From Streptomyces albospinus (GTDB lineage: Bacteria; Actinomycetota; Actinomycetes; Streptomycetales; Streptomycetaceae): a DNA stretch of 36,274 nucleotides. Shown in pieces: positions 1 to 8,041 of the stretch. Below the pieces are notes generated by a model. It was given only the letters and a program-made list of their open reading frames with translations, had not been told where the DNA came from and searched no databases. Position 1 is the stretch's first letter; each line of letters starts with the position of its first letter. Location: the NCBI RefSeq assembly GCF_014648695.1, contig NZ_BMRP01000002.1, positions 7,008 through 43,281 of the forward strand, given 5' to 3'. Made by a program: the position numbers and the translations under genes.

Positions 1-79
1 CCACCGCGTTCCGCGCGCCCGTCGGACGGCCCGCGGCGTTCGAGCCGGGTCATGTCAAGGCCGCAGCCATAATGACCGC

Positions 80-457
80 ATGATCGATGCGAAAGCCCTC
101 CGCTCCTTCTGCCTCGACTTCAACGGCGCGACCGAGGAATTCCCGTTCCCCCGGCACCCGGAGGTCTCGACGTTCAAGGTCGGCGGCAAGATCTTCGCGC
201 TGACGACGCTGGACGCACGGCCGCTGACCGTCAGCCTGAAGTGCGACCCGGAACTGGCCGAGCGGCTGCGGGCGGCGCACCCGGAGGTGGTGCCCGGCTA
301 CCACCTCAACAAGCGCCACTGGAACACCGTTTCACTGACCGGCGGCCTTGCCGACCGGCTCGTCCGGGACATGATCGAGGACTCCTACGACCTCGTCGTC
401 GCCTCGCTCCCCCGCGCCCAGCGGCTGCTGCTCGACTGGCCGGGCGAACGGCGCTGA
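80..457 (+). CDS. MmcQ/YjbR family protein
   Basis: A 125-residue protein that fills the whole compact YjbR/MmcQ fold. It opens with an acidic helix around a conserved Cys-Leu pair (residues 11-13), followed by GATEEFPFP (about 17-25), the strand FKVGGKIFAL and a C-terminal PGYHLNKRHWNTVSL block (about 73-87), all typical of the family. Members are small cytoplasmic proteins with a double-wing fold often called DNA-binding-like; no enzymatic activity is established. The ATG at 80 has no clear Shine-Dalgarno sequence, so translation from a near-leaderless message is likely. It ends 43 bp before the operator of the next gene and appears to stand alone. Family assignment is firm; the cellular role is unknown. 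Confidence 0.9.
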   Translation: MIDAKALRSFCLDFNGATEEFPFPRHPEVSTFKVGGKIFALTTLDARPLTVSLKCDPELAERLRAAHPEVVPGYHLNKRHWNTVSLTGGLADRLVRDMIEDSYDLVVASLPRAQRLLLDWPGERR

Positions 458-499
458 CCGACCGCGAACTCCGGTGGCCCGCCCACCCCTTGAACTCTC

Positions 500-515
500 C
501 AGACCGGTCGGTCCA
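500..515. promoter_or_regulatory. TetR-type operator palindrome upstream of the TetR gene
   Basis: GACCG (502-506), GT, CGGTC (509-513) form a perfect inverted repeat. This core is familiar from actinobacterial TetR regulators of the LmrA/YxaF type, which bind AGACCGGTCGGTCT-like sites and repress themselves. It lies 12 bp before the likely ATG (526), where it would overlap the promoter. Autorepression of the TetR/MBL pair is inferred. Confidence 0.6.
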
Positions 516-525
516 GTGTCCTCGT

Positions 526-1113
526 ATGGCGTCCTGATCCCGCGGAGAAACCCGTGCCCGGATCCTGCGCACCGCCGCCGATCTCTTCCGGCGGCAGGGC
601 TACGGCGCGACCGGCCTCAACCAGGTACTGGCCGAAAGCGGCGCCCCCAAGGGCTCGCTCTACTTCCACTTCCCGCAGGGCAAGGAGCAGTTGGCGGCCG
701 AGGCGATGGCACTGGCCGGCGCCGGGACGGGCGCGCGGATGGCCGAGGCGATGGCCGGCGCGCCCGGCCCGGCCGAGGCGTTCGCCGCCCTCGGCGCGCT
801 GTTCGCCCGGATCCTGGAGGAGTCCGACTACCGCGACGGCTGCCCCGTCGCCACCGTCGCCCTGGAGGAGGCCGGCGACGCCGGGCCGATCCACGACGCC
901 TGCCGGCAGACCTACGAACTCTGGCTGTCGGGACTCACCGAGCAGCTGTGCGCCTGGGGCCTTTCCGAGCCGGACGCCCGGGAGACCGCCGATCTGGCGA
1001 TGTCCTCGTTGCAGGGCGCGCTGCTGCCACGGGTGCGCCGCGACACCGCCGCCGTCCACGCGGTCGCCCGCCGTATCGGCGCGATCGCCGCACAGAGAGC
1101 GAGCGCACCATGA
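526..1113 (+). pseudogene. TetR/AcrR family regulator with in-frame TGA at codon 4
   Basis: From 538 the frame encodes a complete TetR protein: an N-terminal helix-turn-helix (RILRTAADLFRRQGYGATGLNQ, then GAPKGSLYFHFPQGKEQLA) and a C-terminal ligand domain of the LmrA/YxaF type (CPVATVALEE...). The only plausible start joined to it, ATG 526, reads Met-Ala-Ser-stop because codon 535-537 is TGA. No in-frame ATG or GTG follows until 691, which would remove the whole DNA-binding domain. The rest of the frame is intact and ends in an ATGA overlap with the hydrolase gene. Either this is a fresh nonsense mutation (one change such as CGA to TGA), a sequencing error, or a non-canonical start downstream of 537 is used. 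A self-operator lies just upstream. The family is certain; functionality is doubtful. Confidence 0.7.
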
Positions 1114-1949
1114 CCGCCACCACGGTCCACCACCTCAACTGCGGCTCGATGCTGATGATCGAGGCCACCTACGACGGCCCGCCGCCGCTGCACACCGTCT
1201 GCTACTGCCTGCTGGTGGAGACCCGGCGGGCCGGGCTGGTGCTGATCGAGACCGGCCTGGGCACCGACGACGTCCGCCGCCCGCTCGACTCCCTCGACGC
1301 GGAGTGGGTGGAGCTGTGCCGGCCCGAACTCCGCCCGGCGGAGTCGGCGTTGCGGCAGATCGAACGGCTCGGGTACCGCGCCGCGGACGTACGACACATC
1401 GCCCTGACCCACCTCGATGTGGACCACTGCGGCGGGCTGCCGGACTTCCCCGAGGCGCGGGTGCATCTGATGGCCGCCGAGCTGACGGCCGCACGCGAGC
1501 AGGCGCCCAGCCGCCGCTACCGGCCCGCGCACTGGGCGCACGGCCCGCGCTGGGAGACCTACGACACGGCGGGCGGCGCGGGAGACGCCTGGGCCGGGTT
1601 CGCCGGAGTGCGGCAACTGTCCGGCGTGTCGGCCGAGTTGCTGATCCTGCCGCTGGGCGGGCACAGCGCCGGGCATGCCGGGTTCGCGGTCCGGGACGGC
1701 GGCGGGTGGCTGCTGCACGCGGGGGACGCGTACTTCCACCACCGCGAGATCGCCGCGGATGCCCCGCAGCCGCATCCCCTGCTGGATCTGGTCCAGCTGG
1801 ACGCCCGGGTGGACGAGGAGCTGCGGATCGCCGATCAGGAGCGACTGCGGGACATCGCGGCGCGCGGGACGGCCGGGGAACCGGTGACGGTCCTCAACGC
1901 GCATGACCCGTGGGACTACCTCCGGCTCGGCGGCGCCACCGCGCGCTGA
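1110..1949 (+). CDS. MBL-fold metallo-hydrolase (lactonase-like)
   Basis: A 279-residue metallo-beta-lactamase-fold protein. The metal-binding signature is THLDVDH (residues 100-106): His101, Asp103, Asp105 and His106, with Asp where the canonical HxHxDH motif has its second His. Further ligand candidates are His185/His189 in GGHSAGHAG, Asp206 in HAGDAYFHH, and the histidine in LNAHDPWDY near the C-terminus. The order resembles N-acyl-homoserine-lactonase-like enzymes, but the substrate cannot be read from sequence. The start ATG at 1110 overlaps the TetR stop (ATGA), so the two genes are translationally coupled and the regulator probably controls this hydrolase. If the TetR gene is dead, the hydrolase may be derepressed or poorly translated. 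Confidence 0.85.
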   Translation: MTATTVHHLNCGSMLMIEATYDGPPPLHTVCYCLLVETRRAGLVLIETGLGTDDVRRPLDSLDAEWVELCRPELRPAESALRQIERLGYRAADVRHIALTHLDVDHCGGLPDFPEARVHLMAAELTAAREQAPSRRYRPAHWAHGPRWETYDTAGGAGDAWAGFAGVRQLSGVSAELLILPLGGHSAGHAGFAVRDGGGWLLHAGDAYFHHREIAADAPQPHPLLDLVQLDARVDEELRIADQERLRDIAARGTAGEPVTVLNAHDPWDYLRLGGATAR

Positions 1950-1956
1950 CGGGCCA

Positions 1957-2634
1957 TCAGCCCCGCGGCGGCAGGACGGCGCGGATGCCGCCCTGGGCGG
2001 TGGCCGGGGCCACGGTGGCGTAGCGGCCGTCGACCGCACCGTTGCCGGCGTACTCGGCGGTGTAGCCGCCCATGAGCACATCGGCGCCGGAGCGCGGCTT
2101 GTCGGCGGTGCAGGACGCCCGCCCGGCGGCGTTGGTCCTGGCCACGCACAGCACCTTGCCGGTGGTGTCCTTGAAGGTGATGGTCGCGTTCCAGACGGCG
2201 TCCTCCGGGCCGGCGTTCCGGGCCCGGACCAGGGTGGCGTGCAGACCGATGACCTTCAGCGGCTTCGTCGACAGGGTGGCCTTCCCGGCGGTCAGCCGGG
2301 TCGCCATCTCCGGTACGGCGGCGGCCGGTTCGCACAGGCCCCGCGACCAGTCGAAGAGTCCGCCGGGGGCACAGGTCACGCGCCCCTGCTCGGCCGCCAC
2401 GCGGTGGGTGACGGGATCGCAGCGGTAGAAGCCGGCGGCGCTGTCGGCGTCCACCACCGTCGGCGCCACGGTCGCCGCGTCGACGCCGCTCTCACAGCCG
2501 GCGGTGAGCACCTCTCGGGTGGGGCCGTCCGGGCTGCCGGGCTGGACGACATCGGCATAGGCGGGGGCGGCGAAGCTCCCCAGAGCGGCGGCCACGGCGG
2601 CGGCAGTGGTCGCCCAACGAGCAATACGGGTCAT
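1957..2634 (-). CDS. secreted protein with CBM14-like patch and Ig-like C-terminus
   Basis: 225 residues. A Sec signal peptide (positively charged MTRIARW, hydrophobic Ala-rich core, probable cleavage after AYA at residue 27) predicts export. Residues 47-101 contain four cysteines (47, 72, 88, 101) in a context like a type-2 chitin-binding (peritrophin/CBM14) domain: GFYRCDP followed by CAPGGLFDWSRGLC. Residues about 112-225 look like a single bacterial Ig-like beta-sandwich, with Cys163 and Cys175 spaced as in other Streptomyces Ig-like repeats. An AGAGGGG ribosome site precedes the ATG. It is convergent with the MBL gene (7 bp gap). Carbohydrate or chitin binding at the cell surface is plausible, but two of the six canonical peritrophin cysteines are missing. 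Confidence 0.75.
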   Translation of the reverse strand: MTRIARWATTAAAVAAALGSFAAPAYADVVQPGSPDGPTREVLTAGCESGVDAATVAPTVVDADSAAGFYRCDPVTHRVAAEQGRVTCAPGGLFDWSRGLCEPAAAVPEMATRLTAGKATLSTKPLKVIGLHATLVRARNAGPEDAVWNATITFKDTTGKVLCVARTNAAGRASCTADKPRSGADVLMGGYTAEYAGNGAVDGRYATVAPATAQGGIRAVLPPRG

Positions 2635-2946
2635 GGAATTCCCCTCTTGACCGGATTCCTGGCAGGATTTCCGGCCTGGTGGTCGGCCTGGCGTTTGGCC
2701 TGTTTCGCGGCCTGGCCCGCGGCCCGGTGCGGCCGAACGAGCCAGGTCAGGACCCTATCGGCCGCACCGCCCGGAACCGACGGCACCCCCGCCCCGCGCG
2801 CCGCGGGCCGGCCCGTGGCGCGGCAGGATGCCAACCCCCCGAACACCCTTCCGGGCGGCCCGTGTTGCCGCCCAAGACCGTCCGTACGCCCGAGCCGGCG
2901 CGGCCACGTCGCCCGCGGGCCGCGCCGGCCCCGCCCGGTCGGCCCG
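2635..2946. other. intergenic region between secreted protein and acyl-CoA ligase
   Basis: 312 bp without a credible gene. The half next to 2635 should hold the promoter of the secreted protein; it contains several spaced copies of GGCCTG between about 2670 and 2730. The other half holds a hairpin suited to terminate the ligase transcript. Open frames here are short, Arg/Lys/Pro-rich and have no ribosome binding sites. Confidence 0.5.
2853..2873 (-). terminator. hairpin downstream of acyl-CoA ligase
   Basis: GGGCGGC (2853-2859) and GCCGCCC (2867-2873) form a perfect 7-bp stem with a 7-nt loop. It lies 74 bp beyond the ligase stop and has no U-tract, as is common in Streptomyces. Confidence 0.4.
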
Positions 2947-4650
2947 TCACGCCTTCCCGGCCCGGCCCAGCCTGCCCGCCTGCCGCGGGGGCCGGTCCGC
3001 CCGCTCCGGCCGCTCCGCCTTCCCCAGCCGCCGGGCCAGCTGCTCCCGGAGCTCGATCTTGCGGACCTTGCCGCTGACCGTCATGGGGAAGGCGTCGACG
3101 ATCTCCAGATGGCGCGGCACCTTGAAGTGCGCGAGCCGGGAGCGGCAGTAGCGGGCCAACTCATCGCGGGTGAGCGGGTCTTCGGGGTCGCGGAGGATGA
3201 CGCAGGCGGCGATCTCCTCGCCGTACTTCTCGTCCGGGACGCCGACGATCTGGACGTCGGCGATCTTGGGGTGGGAGTAGAGGAACTCCTCGATCTCCCG
3301 CGGGTAGACGTTCTCACCGCCCCTGATGATCATGTCCTTGATGCGGCCGACGATCCGCACGTACCCGTCGTCGTTCATCACCGCGAGATCGCCGGTGTGC
3401 ATCCAGCGGGCCGGGTCGATGACCTCGGCGGTGCGCTGTGGCTCCTCCCAGTAGCCGAGCATCACGCTGTAGCCCCGGGTGCACAGTTCGCCCGGGGTGC
3501 CGCGCGGCACGGTCACCCCGCTCGCCGGGTCGACGACCTTGACCTCGATGTGCGGCAGCACCCGCCCGACGGTCGCGGTGCGGTGCTCCAGGTCGTCGTC
3601 CCGCCGGGTCTGGGTGGAGACCGGCGAGGTCTCGGTCATGCCGTAGCAGATGGACACCTCCGGCATGTGCATCTCGGTGAGCACCCGCTTCATCACCTCC
3701 TCCGGACACGGCGAGCCGGCCATGATGCCGGTGCGGAGGGAGGAGAGGTCGTAGTCGGCGAAGTCCGGGAGGTTCAGTTCGGCGATGAACATGGTGGGGA
3801 CGCCGTAGAGCGCCGTGCAGCGCTCGTCCTGGACGGCCCGGAGGGTGGTGGCGGCGTCGAAGGCGGGCGCCGGGATGACGATGCAGCCCCCGTGCGAGGT
3901 GACGCCGAGGTTGCCCATCACCATGCCGAAGCAGTGGTAGAAGGGCACAGGCAGGCACACCCGGTCGTGCTCGGTGTACGCGATGGTCTCGGCGACCCAG
4001 TAGCCGTTGTTGAGGATGTTGTGGTGCGAGAGGGTGGCGCCCTTGGGGAAGCCGGTGGTGCCGGAGGTGTACTGGATGTTGACCGGGTCGTCGGCGGTCA
4101 GCGCCTTCTCGCACTCGGCGAGCCGGGTGTGCGGTACCGCGGCACCGGCGGCCAGCAGCCCGCCCCAGGTCGGGTCGCCGATGTACACCACATCGCGCAG
4201 CGCCGGGCATTCGGCCCGCACCTGCTCGATCATCCGCCGGTAGTCGCTCGCCTTGTGCGCGACGGCGGAGACCAGCACGCTGACCCCGGCCTGCTGGAGC
4301 ACATACGCCAACTCGTGTACGCGGTAGGCCGGGTTGACGTTCACGAGGATCGCGCCGATGCGCGCGGCGGCGTACTGGACGAGAACCCACTCGGCGCAGT
4401 TGGGCGCCCAGATGCCCACCCGGTCGCCCTTGCCCACGCCCTTGGCGAGCAGCCCGAGCGCCACCTCGTCGACCGCCCGGCCCAGTTCCGCATACGTCCA
4501 GCGGCGGTCCCCGGCCACCTCCACCAGCGCCTCGCGCTCCCCGAAGCGGGCGATGGTGCGGGCCAGGTCGGCCCCGATGGTCCGGCCGAGCAGCGGACGG
4601 TCCGCCGCCCCGCTCGCGTACGACAGCTCGGTCTGCGGCTGACTGCTCAT
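2947..4650 (-). CDS. fatty-acyl-CoA ligase (AMP-binding, FadD-like)
   Basis: A 567-residue member of the ANL adenylate-forming family, which activates a carboxylic acid to an acyl-adenylate and then to acyl-CoA. Motifs in order: P-loop [11 protein letters not shown] (194-204), YGMTETSP (336-343), MHTGD (417-421), hinge [13 protein letters not shown] (435-447) and the catalytic C-terminal lysine in VSGK (Lys528). It resembles medium/long-chain fatty-acid ligases of the type annotated AMP-binding or FadD; chain length is not determinable. The last 30 or so residues are a basic Arg/Lys/Pro tail beyond the usual end. A GGAGAA site precedes the ATG, which overlaps the stop of the remnant tail upstream (ATGA), showing it was once the second gene of a ligase-ligase operon. 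Confidence 0.92.
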   Translation of the reverse strand: MSSQPQTELSYASGAADRPLLGRTIGADLARTIARFGEREALVEVAGDRRWTYAELGRAVDEVALGLLAKGVGKGDRVGIWAPNCAEWVLVQYAAARIGAILVNVNPAYRVHELAYVLQQAGVSVLVSAVAHKASDYRRMIEQVRAECPALRDVVYIGDPTWGGLLAAGAAVPHTRLAECEKALTADDPVNIQYTSGTTGFPKGATLSHHNILNNGYWVAETIAYTEHDRVCLPVPFYHCFGMVMGNLGVTSHGGCIVIPAPAFDAATTLRAVQDERCTALYGVPTMFIAELNLPDFADYDLSSLRTGIMAGSPCPEEVMKRVLTEMHMPEVSICYGMTETSPVSTQTRRDDDLEHRTATVGRVLPHIEVKVVDPASGVTVPRGTPGELCTRGYSVMLGYWEEPQRTAEVIDPARWMHTGDLAVMNDDGYVRIVGRIKDMIIRGGENVYPREIEEFLYSHPKIADVQIVGVPDEKYGEEIAACVILRDPEDPLTRDELARYCRSRLAHFKVPRHLEIVDAFPMTVSGKVRKIELREQLARRLGKAERPERADRPPRQAGRLGRAGKA

Positions 4651-4770
4651 CGCTGGTTCTCCTTCCGGTACGCGGCGCCGCCGTGGCCCTGCGCACGGCC
4701 TGCGCGCAGGGCGGTACGGCGGATCTCGCCGGAGACGGTCTTCGGCAGGTCGGCGAATCCCCTGGCCTCA
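4647..4770 (-). pseudogene. 3' remnant of an acyl-CoA ligase gene
   Basis: The minus-strand frame ending at 4647 encodes [20 protein letters not shown] followed by about 17 polar residues. LPKT-x-SGKIRR-x-x-LR is the C-terminal signature of acyl-CoA synthetases (ACSM/benzoate-CoA ligase type), containing the catalytic lysine; here that Lys is Glu. No other ligase motif is found in the 500 bp upstream, so only about the last 40 codons remain. Its TGA overlaps the ATG of the intact ligase, so the operon junction was preserved while the body of the gene was lost. Confidence 0.7.
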
Positions 4771-5328
4771 AGGGGCGGAAGCAGCATTCCGCCCTCCGGG
4801 GGTACCTCGTCCGACACATCCACCCATGCGGTCATCCACCACTCCCAGAAGCCCGACGTCGGCCATCGCTGCACTGCACCCGCAAGGCTGCCCACCGGAG
4901 AGGACGCGTCACTCCGGGAACATCCACCGCGCGCTCGTACAGCATGGCGTCCCCCGTGCCCGAAAGGCCCCTGACTCGCCCGCCCTTTCGCACCACGGAG
5001 GTCAGTTCGCCCCTGGCCGGCGCACCCTCCGCCGGCCGCCGGCCATCGGCCGCCCTCGGCACTCGGCCGTGCAACGGGCCGCGTTCCGGCGCCTGTTGAG
5101 GGGCAGGGCGCTCGCCGGGCCGCCCCGCCGTGCCCCGGCAGCGACCCGTCACCGGTACCAGGCGAGGCGCTCGGGCATCTCGGCCACAGCCGCTGCTCAT
5201 CGGCGAAGGCCGCGGGATCGAGCGCGCGCAGCTCTTCGTTCACCTCCTCCACCACGGCTTCGGTGTCCTGGCTGATCCGCACCGAAGACGGCTGCCTTCT
5301 CCGTACGCGATACGGCGAACGCCATGCG
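4771..5328. other. decayed intergenic stretch between two ligases
   Basis: About 560 bp with no intact gene. Besides the possible frameshifted small gene at 5149-5282, I see no recognisable protein homology. Codon-position GC bias is blurred compared with the flanking genes, which fits degenerate former coding DNA. A short inverted repeat CCGTA (5301-5305) / TACGG (5311-5315) lies 14 bp after the stop of the downstream ligase and could weakly terminate it. Confidence 0.45.
5149..5282 (-). pseudogene. possible frameshifted small gene (about 44 aa)
   Basis: From GTG 5282 the frame reads MRISQDTEAVVEEVNEELRA..., continuing LDPAAFADEQRL. This charged, well-formed helix-like start has good Streptomyces codon use, then turns into low-quality Pro/Gly/Arg sequence. 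One base shifted, the next codons read VAEMPERLAWYR-stop. The 134-bp span is one base short of 45 codons, as expected from a single deleted G in CTGGTGGCC. I do not recognise the family and the ribosome site is weak, so this is tentative. Confidence 0.35.
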
Positions 5329-6870
5329 CTAGTTGACCCCCCGTTCGAGCCCCGACCAGTACGGCCGGCGGAGCTTGAACTTCTGGATCTTGCCGGTGGC
5401 CGTGCGGGGGATGGAGTCGCGGAACTCCACGGATGTCGGGGCCTTGTAGCCGGCCATGCGCTGCTTGCAGTGCGCGATGATGTCGGACTCCTGGGCCGTC
5501 GCGCCCTCGGCGAGGACGACCAGGGCCTTGATCGTCTCGCCCCACTTCTCGTGCGGTACGCCGATGACGGCGACCTCGGCGACTGCCGGGTGGCTGAAGA
5601 TCGCGTCCTCCACCTCGATCGACGAGACGTTCTCGCCGCCGGTGATGATCACGTCCTTCTTCCGGTCGGAGATCGTCAGATGGCCGTCGGCGGGGTCGAG
5701 GCTGCCGCCGTCACCGGTGTGGAACCAGCCGTCCTCCAACGCCTCCGCCGTCTCCTCGGGCTTCTCCCAGTACCCGTCCAGCACCGTGTTCGAGCGGGCC
5801 AGCACCTCGCCGGAGTCCGAGACCTTCAGCTTGACGCCGAGGGCGGGCAGGCCCGCGCGGGAGAGTTTGCGGGCGCGCTCCTCGGCGGGGAGGTGCGCGT
5901 CGGCGGGCCGGGTGCGGTTGAAGGTGAGCAGCGGCGAGGTCTCGGTCAGGCCGTAGAGCTGGGTGAACTCCCAGCCCAGTTCCTCCTCCACGCGCCGGAT
6001 GGTCCGGGTCGGCGGCGGGGCGCCGGCGCAGATGAGCCGTACCCGGTCACGTCCCGGGATCCCGCCGTCCCAGTGCGCCGCCGCGTCCAGGACCAGGTTC
6101 CACACCGCGGGCGCGCCGCACATCATCGTGACGCCGTGCTCCTCGACGCGGCGGAGGATCTCGGTTCCGTCGACCTTGCGCAGCGCCACCTGCTTCACGC
6201 CGAGACCGGCCGTCACATACGGCATTCCCCAGCCGTTGCAGTGGAACATCGGCAGCGTGTGCAGGTAGACATCGCCCTCCCACACCCGTGTGTGCAGGCC
6301 GAAGACCATGCCGTTGACCCAGATGTTGCGGTGGGTCAGCTGCACGCCCTTGGGGCGGGCGGTGGTGCCCGAGGTGTAGTTGATCGTGGCGGTGGCGTCC
6401 TCGTCCGGGTGCGACCAGGGGCGCGGCTCGGCGCCGAACCGCATCACGTCGTGGTCGGTCTGCTCGCCGAGGACGAAGCGGTGGCGCGCCTTGACGCCGG
6501 AGAGCGCGTCGTCCAGGTCCGGGTCGACGAGGAGGACGGAGGAGCCGCTCTGCCGGACCACGTAGTCGACTTCGTCGGGCTTGAGGCGGAAGTTCACCGG
6601 AACGCAGATGCGGCCACTCATCGGTACCGCGAACAGCAGCTCCAGCATGCGTGCCGAATTGTGGCCGGCCACCGCCACCCGCTCGCCCTCGCCGACCCCG
6701 AGGGCGTCCAGTCCCGCCTGCCAGGCGCGGACGCGTTCGGCGAACCGCCCGTACGTCGACTCGGGCACCGGCGGGGCGGGCTGATGCGGCTCGTCGACCA
6801 CGCCGGGGCCGTCCCGGAACCCCAGCTCGGCCCGGTCGAGGAAGTCCGCGATCGTCATCGGTGTCCGCAT
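5329..6870 (-). CDS. long-chain fatty-acid-CoA ligase-like AMP-binding enzyme
   Basis: A 513-residue acyl-adenylate/acyl-CoA ligase. Motifs: P-loop YTSGTTARPKG (165-175), YGLTETSP (306-313), FHTGD (383-387), SDRKKDVIITGGEN (401-414), and catalytic Lys494 in RTATGKIQKFKL. The SDRKKDVIITGGEN and ATGKIQKFKLR signatures are those of FadD/ACSF2-like long-chain ligases and of plant-type acyl-activating enzymes. The start chosen is ATG 6870, which has AGGAGA at proper spacing; an in-frame start 9 codons upstream lacks a site. The gene is divergent from a LuxR-type regulator with a 230-bp promoter region between them, so that regulator is the likely controller. Acyl substrate unknown. Confidence 0.9.
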   Translation of the reverse strand: MRTPMTIADFLDRAELGFRDGPGVVDEPHQPAPPVPESTYGRFAERVRAWQAGLDALGVGEGERVAVAGHNSARMLELLFAVPMSGRICVPVNFRLKPDEVDYVVRQSGSSVLLVDPDLDDALSGVKARHRFVLGEQTDHDVMRFGAEPRPWSHPDEDATATINYTSGTTARPKGVQLTHRNIWVNGMVFGLHTRVWEGDVYLHTLPMFHCNGWGMPYVTAGLGVKQVALRKVDGTEILRRVEEHGVTMMCGAPAVWNLVLDAAAHWDGGIPGRDRVRLICAGAPPPTRTIRRVEEELGWEFTQLYGLTETSPLLTFNRTRPADAHLPAEERARKLSRAGLPALGVKLKVSDSGEVLARSNTVLDGYWEKPEETAEALEDGWFHTGDGGSLDPADGHLTISDRKKDVIITGGENVSSIEVEDAIFSHPAVAEVAVIGVPHEKWGETIKALVVLAEGATAQESDIIAHCKQRMAGYKAPTSVEFRDSIPRTATGKIQKFKLRRPYWSGLERGVN

Positions 6871-7069
6871 GTTCTCTCCTGTATCCGGAACAAACACATG
6901 TCACGGCCGAGCGGCGGAGAGGGAGCGGGAGCGGGGTGGTCGACGGGGATCGCCCTCCGTCCCGTGCCCCGGTCCCGTCGTTCGCGGTCCACCGTCCGCC
7001 GTCCGCACTGTCCTCATCATTGCCGCAACGCCTGCTGCCATCGTGTAATCAGTGGCGCAGGTCTCACCA

Positions 7070-7083
7070 CCCCCTAATGGGGG
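7070..7083. promoter_or_regulatory. C5-TAAT-G5 inverted repeat before LuxR-type gene
   Basis: CCCCC (7070-7074), TAAT, GGGGG (7079-7083): a perfect 5-bp inverted repeat at 18 bp before the GTG start of the LuxR-type gene, just upstream of its ribosome binding site and inside the divergent promoter region. A likely operator for autoregulation and/or control of the ligase; the binding protein is not proven. Confidence 0.4.
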
Positions 7084-7100
7084 GAAGCGGAGGTATCGGC

Positions 7101-7994
7101 GTGCGGCGCGAGTCGGGGGCGAGTGATTCCGTTGACGTGGCGGCGGCGCTGTCACAGCTGCGGCGGGCCAGCGGACTGCCGGTGGCGTTCGGCGGGTTGC
7201 CGGCCGGTACGGGCCGCTTCCGCATCGGCGAGCTGGCCGGTACGGCGACCACCGTGCTGCGCGGGTTGGACATCCTCCGGGGCAACGGGCTGGGTGGGAA
7301 GGCGGTGGCGCTGTGCCGGCCGTTCGCGGTGCACGACTACGAGGTCTCGCCGGTGATCAGCCATGAGTACGACGCGGCGGTGGCGGCCGAGGGCCTGCGC
7401 TCGGTGCTTGCGGTGCCGGTGGTCGTCCGGCGCCGGGTGCGCGGGGTGCTGTACGGGGCGCTGCGGCAGCCCGTCCGGCTCGGGGACCGGCCGTTGTCCG
7501 CCGCCATGGAGGCGGCGCGGGAACTGGAGCAGACGCTGCTGCTCCGGGAGGAGGCGGCCCGGCTGCTGGCGGCGGCCCGCCCCCGGGCTCGCGAAGAAGA
7601 GGGCGGCCCCCCGTCGGCCACCGCCGGTCCGGCGGTGTGGGAGGAGGTCCGCGAGGCGCACGGCGAACTGCGGGCGCTGGCCCGGCGGGTCACCGATCCG
7701 CTGCTCCGGCACGAGCTGCTGGCGGCCTGCGGGCGGCTCGCGGCGGCGGGGCGGCCCGGCGGGGACCGCGGGACCGGCGGCGGCGCACTCGGCGCGGGGC
7801 CGGTGCTGACGCCGCGGGAGGTGGATGTGCTGACCCAGGTCGCGGCCGGGGCGACCAACGCGCAGGCGGCGGAGTGGCTGGGGCTGCGCCCGGAGACGGT
7901 GAAGGGGTATCTGCGGTCGTGCATGCGGAAGTTGGGGGTGCACTCGCGGATGCAGGCGGTGGTGGCGGCCCGACGGGCGGGGGCGCTGCCGTAG
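7101..7994 (+). CDS. LuxR-type transcriptional regulator with GAF-like sensor
   Basis: 297 residues. The C-terminus (residues 236-297) is a canonical LuxR/GerE helix-turn-helix: LTPREVDVLTQVAAGATNAQAAEWLGLRPETVKGYL..., ending in KLGVHSRMQAVV. Residues about 20-140 (GTATTVLRGLDIL..., AEGLRSVLAVPVVVRRRVRGVLYGALR) look like a GAF small-molecule sensor domain, followed by a coiled Ala/Arg/Glu-rich linker. There is no receiver domain, so it senses a ligand rather than being a phosphorylated response regulator. Start GTG 7101 has GGAGG 7 nt upstream; ATG 7077 in frame has none. It faces the acyl-CoA ligase and probably controls it, perhaps in response to an aromatic or fatty acid. Ligand unknown. 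Confidence 0.85.
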   Translation: MRRESGASDSVDVAAALSQLRRASGLPVAFGGLPAGTGRFRIGELAGTATTVLRGLDILRGNGLGGKAVALCRPFAVHDYEVSPVISHEYDAAVAAEGLRSVLAVPVVVRRRVRGVLYGALRQPVRLGDRPLSAAMEAARELEQTLLLREEAARLLAAARPRAREEEGGPPSATAGPAVWEEVREAHGELRALARRVTDPLLRHELLAACGRLAAAGRPGGDRGTGGGALGAGPVLTPREVDVLTQVAAGATNAQAAEWLGLRPETVKGYLRSCMRKLGVHSRMQAVVAARRAGALP

Positions 7995-8021
7995 GGGGAC
8001 GGGGGCGCCGGCCCGTCCCCC
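7994..8021. terminator. bidirectional terminator, LuxR/tautomerase
   Basis: GGGGGACGGG (7994-8003) and CCCGTCCCCC (8012-8021) make a perfect 10-bp stem with an 8-nt loop. It sits between the convergent LuxR-type and tautomerase genes, starting at the last base of the LuxR stop codon. Confidence 0.8.
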
Positions 8022-8041
8022 TGCGCGGCGGCTGCCTGGGG

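Noticed and set aside
554..1906. 450-codon GTG-started frame through the TetR and MBL genes
   Set aside because: It is the wrong frame for both; its translation is Arg/Pro/Ala-rich and lacks the conserved motifs seen in the true frames.
2631..2846. 71-codon basic ORF upstream of the secreted protein
   Set aside because: Composition comes from the repeated GGCCTG units; no ribosome site and no recognisable domain.
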